From Planctomycetaceae bacterium (GTDB lineage Bacteria; Planctomycetota; Planctomycetia; Pirellulales; Pirellulaceae), in the NCBI GenBank assembly GCA_007121535.1, contig SKKK01000253.1:1-35038 (forward strand): a DNA stretch of 35,038 bases, read 5' to 3'. Within the stretch, counting starts at the first letter, position 1; each line of letters starts with the position of its first letter. The notes below the pieces were generated by a model that worked only from the letters and a program-made list of their open reading frames with translations, searched no databases and was not told the origin of the DNA. Positions 8,248 to 16,484 of this stretch are shown here, piece by piece. The translations under genes were made by a program, and so were the position numbers.

Positions 8248-9384
8248 CTAACTGTCCGGCGAGCGGCGGCGGGAGGTGGCTTCCAGGATGGCGATCAATG
8301 CCAGGATGCAAAGGACGATCAACAGGATGATCCCGGCGCCCAGCGCGTCGACTTGACGCAATAGCAAAGCGCCTAGACCACAGGTGACCGTGGTCAGATA
8401 AATCGTCAGAACCGCCTGGCCTTTGGTCAAACCCAACTGGACCAGACGATGCGAAAAGTGGTTCTTGTCGGGGTGAAAAGGACTGCGCCCCTGGCGAATG
8501 CGTATCCAGATCACGGTGACCGTATCGTACAAAGGCACCGCCATCACCACCAAGGGAGCGAGAACGGCATGTTGGGCTTGGCCTCCATAGTCGGCATAGG
8601 TTGCCGTTAGTGTGCATACGGCGACGCAGAAGCCGACGAAGTAACTGCCCGCGTCCCCCATAAAAAGTCGTGCCACCGGTCGATTGTGCCAGAGAAAACC
8701 GAGCAACGCGCCCACCAACACCAGCAGGAACCCGCCGATGAACAATTGAGGTCCCGCCGCGTTCGACGTGGGAGTTGTCAGCAGGACGGCGGCCAGGAAC
8801 GCCGAAGCGATCGCTGCGATTCCTGAAGATAGACCGTCCATGTTGTCCAGCATGTTGAACGAGTTGATCAACCCGACGATCCAGATGACCGACAGGGTCC
8901 AGGTCAGCATCGGAACGTCCAGAAACAGCGTCAGACGCCAACCCTGCCAAACAACGCACGCGACAGCGATCAACGTCTGGATGGCCAATCGCGGCTTCCA
9001 GCCCAAGCCCCAGCGGTCGTCCACCAATCCGACCAACATCAAAATGGTTGCGGCGGTCAACAACCACCACAGCGATCCACTTCGGTAATGCAATCCCGCG
9101 AGGTGAACCGCGATAAACTCCGGCAACCATCCGACGGGGATCAAACCTGAATGCAGCAGCGCGACCATCGCTTGCCCCAAGCCCAATGGCAGAATCACCG
9201 CGATCCAAATGGCCAATCCACCGCCCATCGGGGTCGGGGTCACGTGAACTTTACGTTCGGCTGGATGGTCGACCAAGCCCCAGCGAGGCGCCCAATAACG
9301 GACGGCGAAACCGATCACGAAACTGATCGTCAAGCTGGGCAAAATCGTGGCTGGCAAGAACCAGAGCGGAAAATCATGGATCAT
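8248..9384 (-). CDS. Undecaprenyl-phosphate glycosyl-1-phosphate transferase (WecA/MraY family)
   Basis: A 378-residue polytopic membrane protein, with roughly 10-11 hydrophobic segments. Family motifs are present in order: VDHPAERKVH with PMGGGLA (N-terminal cytoplasmic loop), LVDDRWGL (DD motif), NMLDNMDGLSSG (N-x-x-N-x-x-D catalytic loop), ARLFMGDAGS, and HFSHRL (H-x-x-H-R sugar-binding loop). The enzyme moves a sugar-1-phosphate, commonly GlcNAc-1-P, from a UDP-sugar to undecaprenyl phosphate and so starts O-antigen, enterobacterial common antigen or teichoic-type polymers. The HxxH-R loop favours WecA/TagO over MraY, but the sugar is not decided by sequence. The start overlaps the stop of the DUF4416 gene by 11 bases, suggesting translational coupling. 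Confidence 0.9.
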   Translation of the reverse strand: MIHDFPLWFLPATILPSLTISFVIGFAVRYWAPRWGLVDHPAERKVHVTPTPMGGGLAIWIAVILPLGLGQAMVALLHSGLIPVGWLPEFIAVHLAGLHYRSGSLWWLLTAATILMLVGLVDDRWGLGWKPRLAIQTLIAVACVVWQGWRLTLFLDVPMLTWTLSVIWIVGLINSFNMLDNMDGLSSGIAAIASAFLAAVLLTTPTSNAAGPQLFIGGFLLVLVGALLGFLWHNRPVARLFMGDAGSYFVGFCVAVCTLTATYADYGGQAQHAVLAPLVVMAVPLYDTVTVIWIRIRQGRSPFHPDKNHFSHRLVQLGLTKGQAVLTIYLTTVTCGLGALLLRQVDALGAGIILLIVLCILALIAILEATSRRRSPDS

Positions 9385-9946
9385 GGATTCGCCTGCGGAG
9401 GTAGTCGCGACAGCGGGTCAAAAAAGCATGATAAGCGGGACTCTGATAGTCGGGATACGTCCATGGCCGAGCCACCCAACCGCGTCCGCGTTGATAGCCA
9501 AGAGTCACTTCGGCAAAGATCCCGCGACCCAAGTACAGCCGGTGGTCCCGATCCTTGGTCGTGGCCAGCACCAGTTTGGCTTGGGTCAAGTACCCGGGGT
9601 CCAGGTTCAAGGGCCGCGGCTCGGGGTGCGAGCAGACTCGCTGGTACTCGACCTCCCAGCGACCCGCCTGGTGCTTCAACTCGACAAGACTGGTCGGCGG
9701 CACCAGACGTTGAAAGGCCAACAGGATCTTTTTCAGATCCGAGCCCATGGTCGAGGCGTAGTAATCGGTTTGGTCGAAGGAGAAGACGGGACTGGCCAGC
9801 GCAATCGGTCCCCAGTGGCGAGCCGCCTGGTCTTGAACCCATTGCAGCCCGTGCGAGTGACGGCTGAAGGCTGCCAGCAGAAGCAGCACCGGTGGATGCT
9901 CGTGCGTCTGACTCATGCCACGGTCACTCGATCTGCTCCGGGACAT
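9374..9946 (-). CDS. DUF4416 family protein
   Basis: A protein of 190 residues if it starts at the ATG at 9946, which directly follows the proS stop codon (TGA then ATG). The ATG at 9916, 10 codons in, is an alternative closer to the family start. DUF4416 landmarks: PVLLLLAAF near the N-terminus, FDQTDYYASTMG, LVELKHQAG, then NLDPGYLTQAKLVLATTKDR, and a C-terminal Y-Pxxx-S-AYHAFL segment. DUF4416 proteins occur in planctomycetes and Desulfobacterota and have no assigned biochemical function. The tight packing between proS and a glycan transferase says only that the three are co-expressed. Confidence 0.85.
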   Translation of the reverse strand: MSRSRSSDRGMSQTHEHPPVLLLLAAFSRHSHGLQWVQDQAARHWGPIALASPVFSFDQTDYYASTMGSDLKKILLAFQRLVPPTSLVELKHQAGRWEVEYQRVCSHPEPRPLNLDPGYLTQAKLVLATTKDRDHRLYLGRGIFAEVTLGYQRGRGWVARPWTYPDYQSPAYHAFLTRCRDYLRRRIHDP

Positions 9947-11461
9947 TCAATAGGCTTTCGCGAACACAGCACGCCCCGCGCTGGGTTTGCCCGTGAAAAT
10001 GCACGTGCCGGGTTCCGCTTCGGCCGCCGACGGGATGCAGCGGATGGTGACCTTCAGATCCTTCAGGATCTGATCGACCGCCGGATCCTCGGCCCAATGA
10101 CACAGCGCGAACCCGCCATGGATTTCGGGTCTCTCCTCGTTCTTCGGCGTGAAGTACTGGCGAAAATCGTCCAGGTCGTCGATCGGCCGCGTGTTCGACT
10201 CGCGCAAAGCCAGCGCCCGTCGATACAGACCGTCTTGCATATCGTCCAACAAATTGCCGACGGTTTGGACGAATTCCTCGCGGTCCAGCCCGCGTTTTTC
10301 GCTGGTGTCGCGTCGAGCCAAGAAGACGCCGTTCTTCGCGATATCACGCGGACCCACCTCGACCCGCAACGGTACGCCCTTTTTGATGTGCTGCCAGTTC
10401 TTTTCGCCGCCGCGCAGGTCTCGATCATCGATCCACGCATGGACCGCACCGCCCGAAAACTTGGCGTCATTCAATTGGGCTGCCAAGCGGTTACAATATG
10501 CCAGCACGTCCGATCGCTCTTGATCGTTGCGGTAGATCGGCAGCACAACCACGTGCTTGGGCGCTAATTTCGGAGGAAGAATCAAGCCGTCATCATCGCT
10601 GTGGGTCATCACCAGCGCGCCCACCAGCCGAGTGGAAACCCCCCAGGACGTCGTCCAGGCGTAGACCTCCTGACCGTGCTGGTCCTGGAACTTGATCTCC
10701 TGAGCCTTCGAGAAGTTCTGGCCTAAGAAATGCGAGGTGCCGGCCTGAAGCGCCTTGCGGTCCTGCATCATGGCCTCGATCGACAGTGTCGAGATCGCCC
10801 CGGGAAATCGCTCGCCGGCCGTCTTTTCGCCTTTGATCACCGGCATGGCCATCCAGTTTTCAGCAAAGTCCGCGTACACATCCAGCATCAGCGCCGTTTC
10901 CTCACGAGCCTCCTGTTCCGTTGCGTGAGCCGTGTGGCCTTCCTGCCATAAGAATTCGGCCGTTCGCAAGAACAGCCGAGTTCGCAGTTCCCATCGGACC
11001 ACGTTCGCCCATTGATTGATCAGGATCGGCAGATCGCGATACGATTGCACCCACTGAGCGTACATGGCGCCGATGATCGTCTCGCTGGTCGGCCGCACGA
11101 TCAGCGGTTCCTCTAATCGCCCTGCTGGCACCAGTCCTCCATCGGGGCCGGGTTCCAGCCGATGGTGGGTCACCACAGCACATTCCTTGGCGAAACCCTC
11201 CACGTGCTCTGCTTCCTTCTCCAGGAAGCTCATCGGGATGAACAGCGGAAAATAGGCGTTTTCGTGGCCGGTCGCCTTGAACATCCCATCCAACACCCGC
11301 TGCATGTTTTCCCAAATTCCCCAACCCCACGGTTTGATGACCATACAACCACGAACTGGGGAAATTTCTGCGAGTTCGGCAGCGCGGATGACTTGTTGGT
11401 ACCACTCGGGGTAATCTTGCTCGCGAGTCGGGGTGATCGCCGTCTTGCGTTTCTCGGCCAT
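9947..11461 (-). CDS. proS: Prolyl-tRNA synthetase, short archaeal/eukaryote-like type
   Basis: A 504-residue class II aminoacyl-tRNA synthetase that charges tRNA-Pro with proline in the cytoplasm. It starts MAEKRKTAITPTREQDYPEWY, typical of the short form that lacks the editing insertion of the long bacterial ProRS. Core motifs: GCMVIKPWGWGIWENMQ, RPTSETIIGAMYAQW, RTAEFLWQEGHTAHAT (motif 2 region), TSWGVSTRLVGALVMTHSDD (motif 3 region), and the anticodon-binding domain (HVVVLPIYR onward). The C-terminal zinc-binding-like extension ends in VFAKAY, and the terminal Tyr is a hallmark of this type. Length is normal. It heads the run proS-DUF4416-wecA. The 198 bases upstream (11462-11659) must carry any separate promoter; none is obvious. 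Confidence 0.97.
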   Translation of the reverse strand: MAEKRKTAITPTREQDYPEWYQQVIRAAELAEISPVRGCMVIKPWGWGIWENMQRVLDGMFKATGHENAYFPLFIPMSFLEKEAEHVEGFAKECAVVTHHRLEPGPDGGLVPAGRLEEPLIVRPTSETIIGAMYAQWVQSYRDLPILINQWANVVRWELRTRLFLRTAEFLWQEGHTAHATEQEAREETALMLDVYADFAENWMAMPVIKGEKTAGERFPGAISTLSIEAMMQDRKALQAGTSHFLGQNFSKAQEIKFQDQHGQEVYAWTTSWGVSTRLVGALVMTHSDDDGLILPPKLAPKHVVVLPIYRNDQERSDVLAYCNRLAAQLNDAKFSGGAVHAWIDDRDLRGGEKNWQHIKKGVPLRVEVGPRDIAKNGVFLARRDTSEKRGLDREEFVQTVGNLLDDMQDGLYRRALALRESNTRPIDDLDDFRQYFTPKNEERPEIHGGFALCHWAEDPAVDQILKDLKVTIRCIPSAAEAEPGTCIFTGKPSAGRAVFAKAY

Positions 11462-11659
11462 GATGCTCCTTACCAGACGGTTGGCAGAACGGCGTGGGGG
11501 CCGTTGCGTGGGCTAATCGAAAAGTCTCGATTATGCGGATTTCCCGTTCGGACGGCAAGGCTTCCGCCGCGCGATGCACCATCAAGAAAATCTGGGGCGG
11601 TGTGGTAAGCATCCGGCATAAAGTTTCTTGTCATTCAACGTGGCCACCTTGCCGGGTGC

Positions 11660-12676
11660 CTATTGAGCCGCGCTGCGAGAACCGTCGGGCGATCCGCCGA
11701 TGGGGTGGCCCTCAGGCATCGGGCGGCCGGCCGTGGCGAACCCACGTTGATACAAATCGGCCTTGATGCTTCTGAAAGCGTCGTAGCTGTCGGGGTAGAC
11801 CCAAATCGTGACCGTGGTGCGGTTGGGGTCGAAGCCGCTCAAGATCGCACGGAATTCGGAACCTTCCTGCAAGGCGACGTGCACCGGTTCCCCCAAGTCA
11901 TCTTTGATCGGAAGCAGGACGAAGCGATCCAGTTCGATCTGACGTTGGCCGCCGCTGCCACCCGAACCAGGCCGCGCTTGTTCAGCGTGCCGAAGGGTAT
12001 ACTTCATCCGATATCCGCGCATGGGTGGCAGGGTCTCGGTGATCGAGGCCGCATTCCGCAGTTTCCATACCTGATCCGGGGCATCTTCTTTCAGCCTGGC
12101 AACCAGTTCGTCCCACGGGACGTACGAGAGTCGATCGCCTCGCAAACAGAAATGGACCTCGCGGCCGAACACCGTTTGTGCCATCGGGGTGGGAAGATGC
12201 TGGATCACCTTGCTGGTGGTTTCCATGTTTTCCAAGCTCTGCAAGCTGCTTTGCAGCGTTTCCAATTCTTGACGCACGGCGATCAACTGTCGCTGAGTGT
12301 CCAGATGCGCATGATCGTCGGTATCCAGATCCGCGCGACGCGCTTCCAGTTGTTCCTCGATCTCGGTCAACACCCGCAACAGCCTGTCGCGTTCAGCTCG
12401 GCGGTAGGCGATTTCCAATTCCTGACGTTTGATCCGAGCGTCCACTTGGTGGATATCCTGCTCGATCGCATCGGCTGCCATCCGGGCGCCTGGGACATCC
12501 ACGTGCGAATCGGGCTCTGCGACCTCTTCCGGGTGCTCGACCGCGATCATCGCGTCGGTGGCCCGAGCACCGATCACCATGACCAGGATGATCAAGATTC
12601 CGACGAGATTGGCGACAATATCCAGGAACGAGTCCTGACCGGGTTCTTCGGCTTGGGGTCTAGTTCTGCGTCTCAT
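11660..12676 (-). CDS. ExbD-like membrane protein with coiled coil and periplasmic domain
   Basis: A 338-residue protein. One transmembrane helix (about 16-42) begins SFLDIVANLVGILIILV and carries an Asp near its cytoplasmic end, as in ExbD/TolR/MotB proton-channel subunits. A coiled coil follows (about 70-155, rich in E, R, Q, L), then a globular periplasmic domain (VHFCLRGDRLSYVPWDELV onward; VTIWVYPDSYDAF near the end). It is the last of three genes on this strand, 25 bases after the 12702-14588 gene and in line with an ExbB/MotA-like gene. The trio should form a proton-motive-force-driven motor complex; the partner it energises is unknown. Much longer than ExbD (about 140 residues). Confidence 0.75.
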   Translation of the reverse strand: MRRRTRPQAEEPGQDSFLDIVANLVGILIILVMVIGARATDAMIAVEHPEEVAEPDSHVDVPGARMAADAIEQDIHQVDARIKRQELEIAYRRAERDRLLRVLTEIEEQLEARRADLDTDDHAHLDTQRQLIAVRQELETLQSSLQSLENMETTSKVIQHLPTPMAQTVFGREVHFCLRGDRLSYVPWDELVARLKEDAPDQVWKLRNAASITETLPPMRGYRMKYTLRHAEQARPGSGGSGGQRQIELDRFVLLPIKDDLGEPVHVALQEGSEFRAILSGFDPNRTTVTIWVYPDSYDAFRSIKADLYQRGFATAGRPMPEGHPIGGSPDGSRSAAQ

Positions 12677-12701
12677 CTTCCCCGTCTTCCTTTCCCATTT
12701 T

Positions 12702-14588
12702 TCAACGTTGTTCGACGTCGATTCCGCTGTCTTGCATCAACGCATCGAGTTCCCGAAACCGTCGGTCAGCCCCCGGTGCCACGTGGACTCGGATCACCGG
12801 CTTCCAATAACCACCGGCGACAGCCATCCCCCAACGTTCCGTATGGTTCCAAACTCCGGTGACAATCGATGGGATAGAACGCCGCATAGAGTCTTGGAGA
12901 GGAAACGTCTGAGGATCGCGATGATCTCCCCGATCGGGCAAGATAACCAGTCGGTCCTGGTGCAATTCCACTTGGATCGGTCGCGTGATTCCTGTCGAGG
13001 TGAACGCGGATTGTGGCAGCGCCCAATTCGCTCCGCGTTGCCGCGCGATACTCTCGGGCAGCGAATCGGGGGCGGACGGCTGAGTTGCAGGATGGTCGGG
13101 ACTATTTCCGGCGGTTCCGGAAGCGCCACCAGCCGCTCCCAAGCTAGGTCCCGCCTGTCCGCCGCTTCCGGCTTGAGATCCCCCCGCGTCCTGCCGAGCG
13201 CCGGCCTGCCCGTCGCCTAGCGGGCCACCGTCTGCGTTCGTCGGGTGGCCTGAGCGACTCGACTGGTGTCCTGTAGGGCTCGCTTGGTCATTCCCCGCTG
13301 ATGGGGAGCCATGCTGTGGGCTGCCGGATTGGTTCAGTCCACTCGTCAAGCCGCGGCCTCCGCCATTCGAGAAAGCTTCGGGATTGCCGTTGCCCCCGTT
13401 CCCTGCCGGGGCGGTCATCGCCGAGCCCGTTGCTGCTCTGGAGGGATTCGCCCTCGACCCGATGGGGCCTTCCGGACCCAACCCGCGTGCCCCGATCGCC
13501 ATCCCTTGGGAAGTTCCCCCGTTTCTCCCGCTGCTACCGAATCCGCCGTCCGTCGCTGAACCCGCGGCGTCGTCCCAACCATCTGCGAGATCCGACCAGC
13601 CGTTTTCGGCTTCGGCCAGTCGGAAACTGTCCGGCGGCGGGGCAGCGAAACGGCGCGGCATGGCGGCGATCAACATGGCCTGGCGTTGTCGAGCGTTCGC
13701 GACGGCGGTCTTCAGCACATCTCGTAGCGCCGGGTCGGGATTCGGAAAGTCGAGCGGCATGTCCGAGTCGACCAACTCGTACCCGAATTGGTCATCCCAA
13801 TTGGCCATCGCTGCGCGGGCTCTGGCATAGGCCACAGCTCCATCAGAGCGGACGATCAGCAACGGGTAGGGCTCGCCGAGCTTCGAATCACCCTCGGTGC
13901 GATCCCAGAATTCGCGAATAGCGCGTAGCGACGCGTCCAGGGGGTTACCCGGCCCGAGCGGCCCGGCCAGATCCTGGGGTCCCAAAACGATCCCCTCCGG
14001 CTGGATGATAATCCCGCTCTCGCGGCATTCGATATAGATCGGGCGACGACGCGTGCCGTGATGCCCATCGTAGGGGATGATCGAAAACGAGCGTTGACGC
14101 TGAGCGAGCTTCTGCTGTTCGTCCTCCAGCCGGCGTCGCTGCGAGTCCAACAGATCTTGCAAACGGGTGAGTTCGTCACGCGCAGCCGTTCGATCCTCTT
14201 CGCGACCAAGTCCATCGGATTGCAGTTGGGACCACTGTGCTTGCAACTGCTGCAACCGCAGTTCCATGCGGCGGATATGGTCTTCCAGATGCCCCAACTG
14301 CAATCGGCCATCCGACAATTTCTCGGTCAATTCGCCCCGCTGCTGTTTTAGGATTTGCGCCTTCCAAAGATAATCCTCTTCCTCCTGCTGTTCGCGCCGC
14401 AGACGCGCAATTCGCTCGACGCGCGTCTGTTCCGCCAATTGGTCGGCGACCGTGTCGGCTTGGACCCGCGCTTGTTGCACGACCAGAACCAGCAGCACGA
14501 TCAGCGCCCCCATCGTACAGATCAACACGGCGAGGAACGGGAATAAGGAGATGCCGATTTCGGCTCGGCGAGCACGTACCGGCCTCAT
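12702..14588 (-). CDS. Large ExbD/MotB-like protein with coiled coil and Gly/Ser-rich linker
   Basis: A 628-residue protein with one transmembrane segment (about 13-40: SLFPFLAVLICTMGALIVLL) of the ExbD type, a long coiled coil (about 41-168), a conserved-looking periplasmic block (SIIPYDGHHGTRRRPIYIEC, then LLIVRSDGAVAYARARAAM), and a very low-complexity region (about 345-510) rich in Gly, Ser, Asn, Gln and Pro. A terminal domain then repeats the theme (LHQDRLVILPDRGDHRD, RIHVAP-type ending). Its ATG overlaps the stop of the ExbB-like gene by 4 bases (ATGA, 14585-14588), so translation is coupled. Together with the ExbD-like gene downstream this makes an ExbB-ExbD-ExbD unit with different periplasmic arms. 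No peptidoglycan-binding OmpA motif was seen. Confidence 0.75.
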   Translation of the reverse strand: MRPVRARRAEIGISLFPFLAVLICTMGALIVLLVLVVQQARVQADTVADQLAEQTRVERIARLRREQQEEEDYLWKAQILKQQRGELTEKLSDGRLQLGHLEDHIRRMELRLQQLQAQWSQLQSDGLGREEDRTAARDELTRLQDLLDSQRRRLEDEQQKLAQRQRSFSIIPYDGHHGTRRRPIYIECRESGIIIQPEGIVLGPQDLAGPLGPGNPLDASLRAIREFWDRTEGDSKLGEPYPLLIVRSDGAVAYARARAAMANWDDQFGYELVDSDMPLDFPNPDPALRDVLKTAVANARQRQAMLIAAMPRRFAAPPPDSFRLAEAENGWSDLADGWDDAAGSATDGGFGSSGRNGGTSQGMAIGARGLGPEGPIGSRANPSRAATGSAMTAPAGNGGNGNPEAFSNGGGRGLTSGLNQSGSPQHGSPSAGNDQASPTGHQSSRSGHPTNADGGPLGDGQAGARQDAGGSQAGSGGQAGPSLGAAGGASGTAGNSPDHPATQPSAPDSLPESIARQRGANWALPQSAFTSTGITRPIQVELHQDRLVILPDRGDHRDPQTFPLQDSMRRSIPSIVTGVWNHTERWGMAVAGGYWKPVIRVHVAPGADRRFRELDALMQDSGIDVEQR

Positions 14589-15934
14589 GCTGCGCGTTCC
14601 TTCATGGGCGATTGCCGAGAGTGTTTCAGGTCCACCTGGGGCGATCCGCTTGAGCCGCCCAGCCGGGCACTCATCAGATGGATCGCTGCCGACAGACTCA
14701 TGACGGTATCTTCGAAGTTCTTTGCCCCTGCCAGACTCCGGAGATTATCGTTCAACGACTTCTCCAGGGTGATCACATCACCCGTTGCCTGCATCACAGC
14801 CGTCATGATTTCGCCTTGCCGGACCAACTCCTGTTGCTGTGACTGCATTTGACCGGCATGGTCCTCCAGGGTCGACTGTAACTGTTGCCATCGGTGCTGG
14901 ACGCGCCGGGACGATTGGTCTTCGACCTCCGTCATTCGGTCAGCGAACGTTCCCAAGGCATCCCGCAACGTCGACTGCAAGCCCTGATCCACTCGCGTCC
15001 CCGCCGATTCGATCGCTTGCATCCACTGCTGCCTGCTATCCGCAAACGCTTGCTCCCACAACTCGGTCTGCCGTTGGACCATCTTTTCGGTGGCCGTCAT
15101 CACCTGCTGGCACATCCGACCGATCGAATTCAGGTAGGGATCGTGCCCGCTACCGATCTGCTCGAACCGTCCGATCAGCCCTTCTTCCGCGCGAAGATCG
15201 ACCTGAGCCAGAAGTTGCGTTTCCAAGCGATCGATGGCGAACATCACAAACATCAGCACGATGGAAAGCGAAAGCGCCAAAGCCGTCGTATCGAAGGCGA
15301 CGTACAACCCGGAAAGCAGACCGTCCATCGCCCCTTGGATGTCCGTCGCCAATTGATGGGCATCCAAATCTCCAAGAGCTTTCGTGATCCCGATCACGGT
15401 TCCCAAGAACCCCAGCATCGGAGTGGCCCAGGTGATGATGCGGACCAAAGAAAAACTCTCGTGCTGACGGGCTACGTCCATATCGGCCAGATACTTCAGT
15501 TGCTCGTTCAGTTCCCCCGCATCCCCCTGACGCTGAACGAAGCTCAAGGCGTCTCGCAATCGGCGGCCCAGGTAAGATTGCTGTGACGATTCCGGCAAAT
15601 CGTTCAACTGGGCAATCAGCCGGGGAACATCGGCCAGAGCTTGGCCGTTCGCGGGAGATTCGTCCAGTTCGATGTGGCCCAACGTCGCGTACTGCATCAA
15701 AACCTGAGCCGTCTTTAACATCAGCGCCGCGATCCCCACGAAAAACATGCACGTGGCAACGAAAGCCACCGGATGCGACCCGAAATACCGATGCATCACG
15801 GGAACATCCATCGGCCCCCGGTACACCAGCACATAGAACATGCTGGTCATTGCAGCGCCCACAAGAATGGGCCACCCAAGTGCATTTGCAGTCGCCAGGA
15901 TTCCGTTTCGATGGCTTCGTCTGGACACTCGCAA
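14585..15934 (-). CDS. MotA/TolQ/ExbB proton-channel family protein
   Basis: A 449-residue membrane protein with four predicted helices (about 21-37, 56-74, 164-186, 210-235). The ITWATPMLGFLGTVIGITKAL stretch and the VAFDTTALALSLSIVLMF stretch are the two conserved channel helices of the family, the latter with the Thr pair that lines the proton path. A long cytoplasmic coiled-coil tail (about 240-420) replaces the short tail of ExbB. It is first of the three-gene motor cluster and overlaps the next start by 4 bases. It should form a pentameric stator-like channel around ExbD-like dimers. A specific role (outer-membrane transport, gliding, envelope tension) cannot be read. Confidence 0.85.
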   Translation of the reverse strand: MRVSRRSHRNGILATANALGWPILVGAAMTSMFYVLVYRGPMDVPVMHRYFGSHPVAFVATCMFFVGIAALMLKTAQVLMQYATLGHIELDESPANGQALADVPRLIAQLNDLPESSQQSYLGRRLRDALSFVQRQGDAGELNEQLKYLADMDVARQHESFSLVRIITWATPMLGFLGTVIGITKALGDLDAHQLATDIQGAMDGLLSGLYVAFDTTALALSLSIVLMFVMFAIDRLETQLLAQVDLRAEEGLIGRFEQIGSGHDPYLNSIGRMCQQVMTATEKMVQRQTELWEQAFADSRQQWMQAIESAGTRVDQGLQSTLRDALGTFADRMTEVEDQSSRRVQHRWQQLQSTLEDHAGQMQSQQQELVRQGEIMTAVMQATGDVITLEKSLNDNLRSLAGAKNFEDTVMSLSAAIHLMSARLGGSSGSPQVDLKHSRQSPMKERAA

Positions 15935-16248
15935 GACTCCTAAACTGGAGGAAACCGTCTCTTTTTATTGCCAGATCGTGGCGCAGCACGACACCGGATG
16001 ATCCAAGGATCGGCCAATGAGCCTCGACCAAATCAGTGATAATCGTCAGAACCTCGATTTTCGGCACGATCGTTAAGATCGGTAGATTTCGCCAAAGTTT
16101 CCCCTGCGGCGTGACGATAAATGGCTTGTCACGAAGAATGCACCTCCAACGACAACCCCACTCGAGCAAGAATCCAGCTATCCCATATCGACGAGTCATC
16201 AGGGACTCATCTCGGTCATTGAAGAGAATTCCCAGGGGGGGAGACCAG
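15935..16248. other. Non-coding divergent region upstream of the motor and Opp genes
   Basis: No gene is supportable here. The region must hold the promoter of the minus-strand ExbB-like operon. On the plus strand GAGTC (16193-16197) pairs with GACTC (16204-16208), followed by the terminator at 16249-16286, so a short plus-strand transcript could end there although no plus-strand gene precedes it. A small regulatory RNA or a leader element is possible; no known riboswitch core was recognised. Confidence 0.4.
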
Positions 16249-16286
16249 CCCGGCACCGCAGTCTGCGTGTTGCCGGGTTTTTTTTT
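16249..16286 (+). terminator. Intrinsic (rho-independent) terminator
   Basis: CCCGGCA (16249-16255) pairs perfectly with TGCCGGG (16271-16277), with a smaller inner hairpin (CGCA/TGCG), and is followed directly by nine T residues (16278-16286). This is a textbook terminator on the plus strand. There is no plus-strand gene for more than 12 kb upstream apart from fragments, so it either ends an unannotated short RNA or shields the Opp promoter from read-through. Confidence 0.75.
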
Positions 16287-16410
16287 GCGCGGCCAAAAAA
16301 GGTGGGCGTGAGCAGCCACGTCTGCCAAAATGTGGATGCTCCAGTAGCCACGTTCGTCAGAACATGGGTATCCCTTCGAACAACAATACGTGCCGCGCGA
16401 AGCAGGATGG

Positions 16411-16439
16411 TTGCAATCGGGACGGCGACGCTCTACAAT
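16411..16439 (+). promoter_or_regulatory. Sigma-70-type promoter of the opp operon
   Basis: TTGCAA (16411-16416), exactly 17 bases, then TACAAT (16434-16439): five of six consensus bases at -10 and four of six at -35. The predicted start near 16446 gives a leader of about 40 bases before the chosen ATG at 16485. It sits downstream of the terminator at 16249-16286. Confidence 0.6.
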
Positions 16440-16484
16440 TCCCCACAAAAGAAGGTTTATGCACTCGGGAATGATGGATATCTC

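Noticed and set aside
8249-8258. TAACTGTCCG, a 10-base match to the MITE interior near the wecA-type stop codon
   Set aside because: Several 10-base matches to a 100-base element are expected by chance in 35 kb on both strands.
11462-11659. Possible T-box or other leader upstream of proS
   Set aside because: No T-box sequence, specifier stem or terminator could be found in this stretch.
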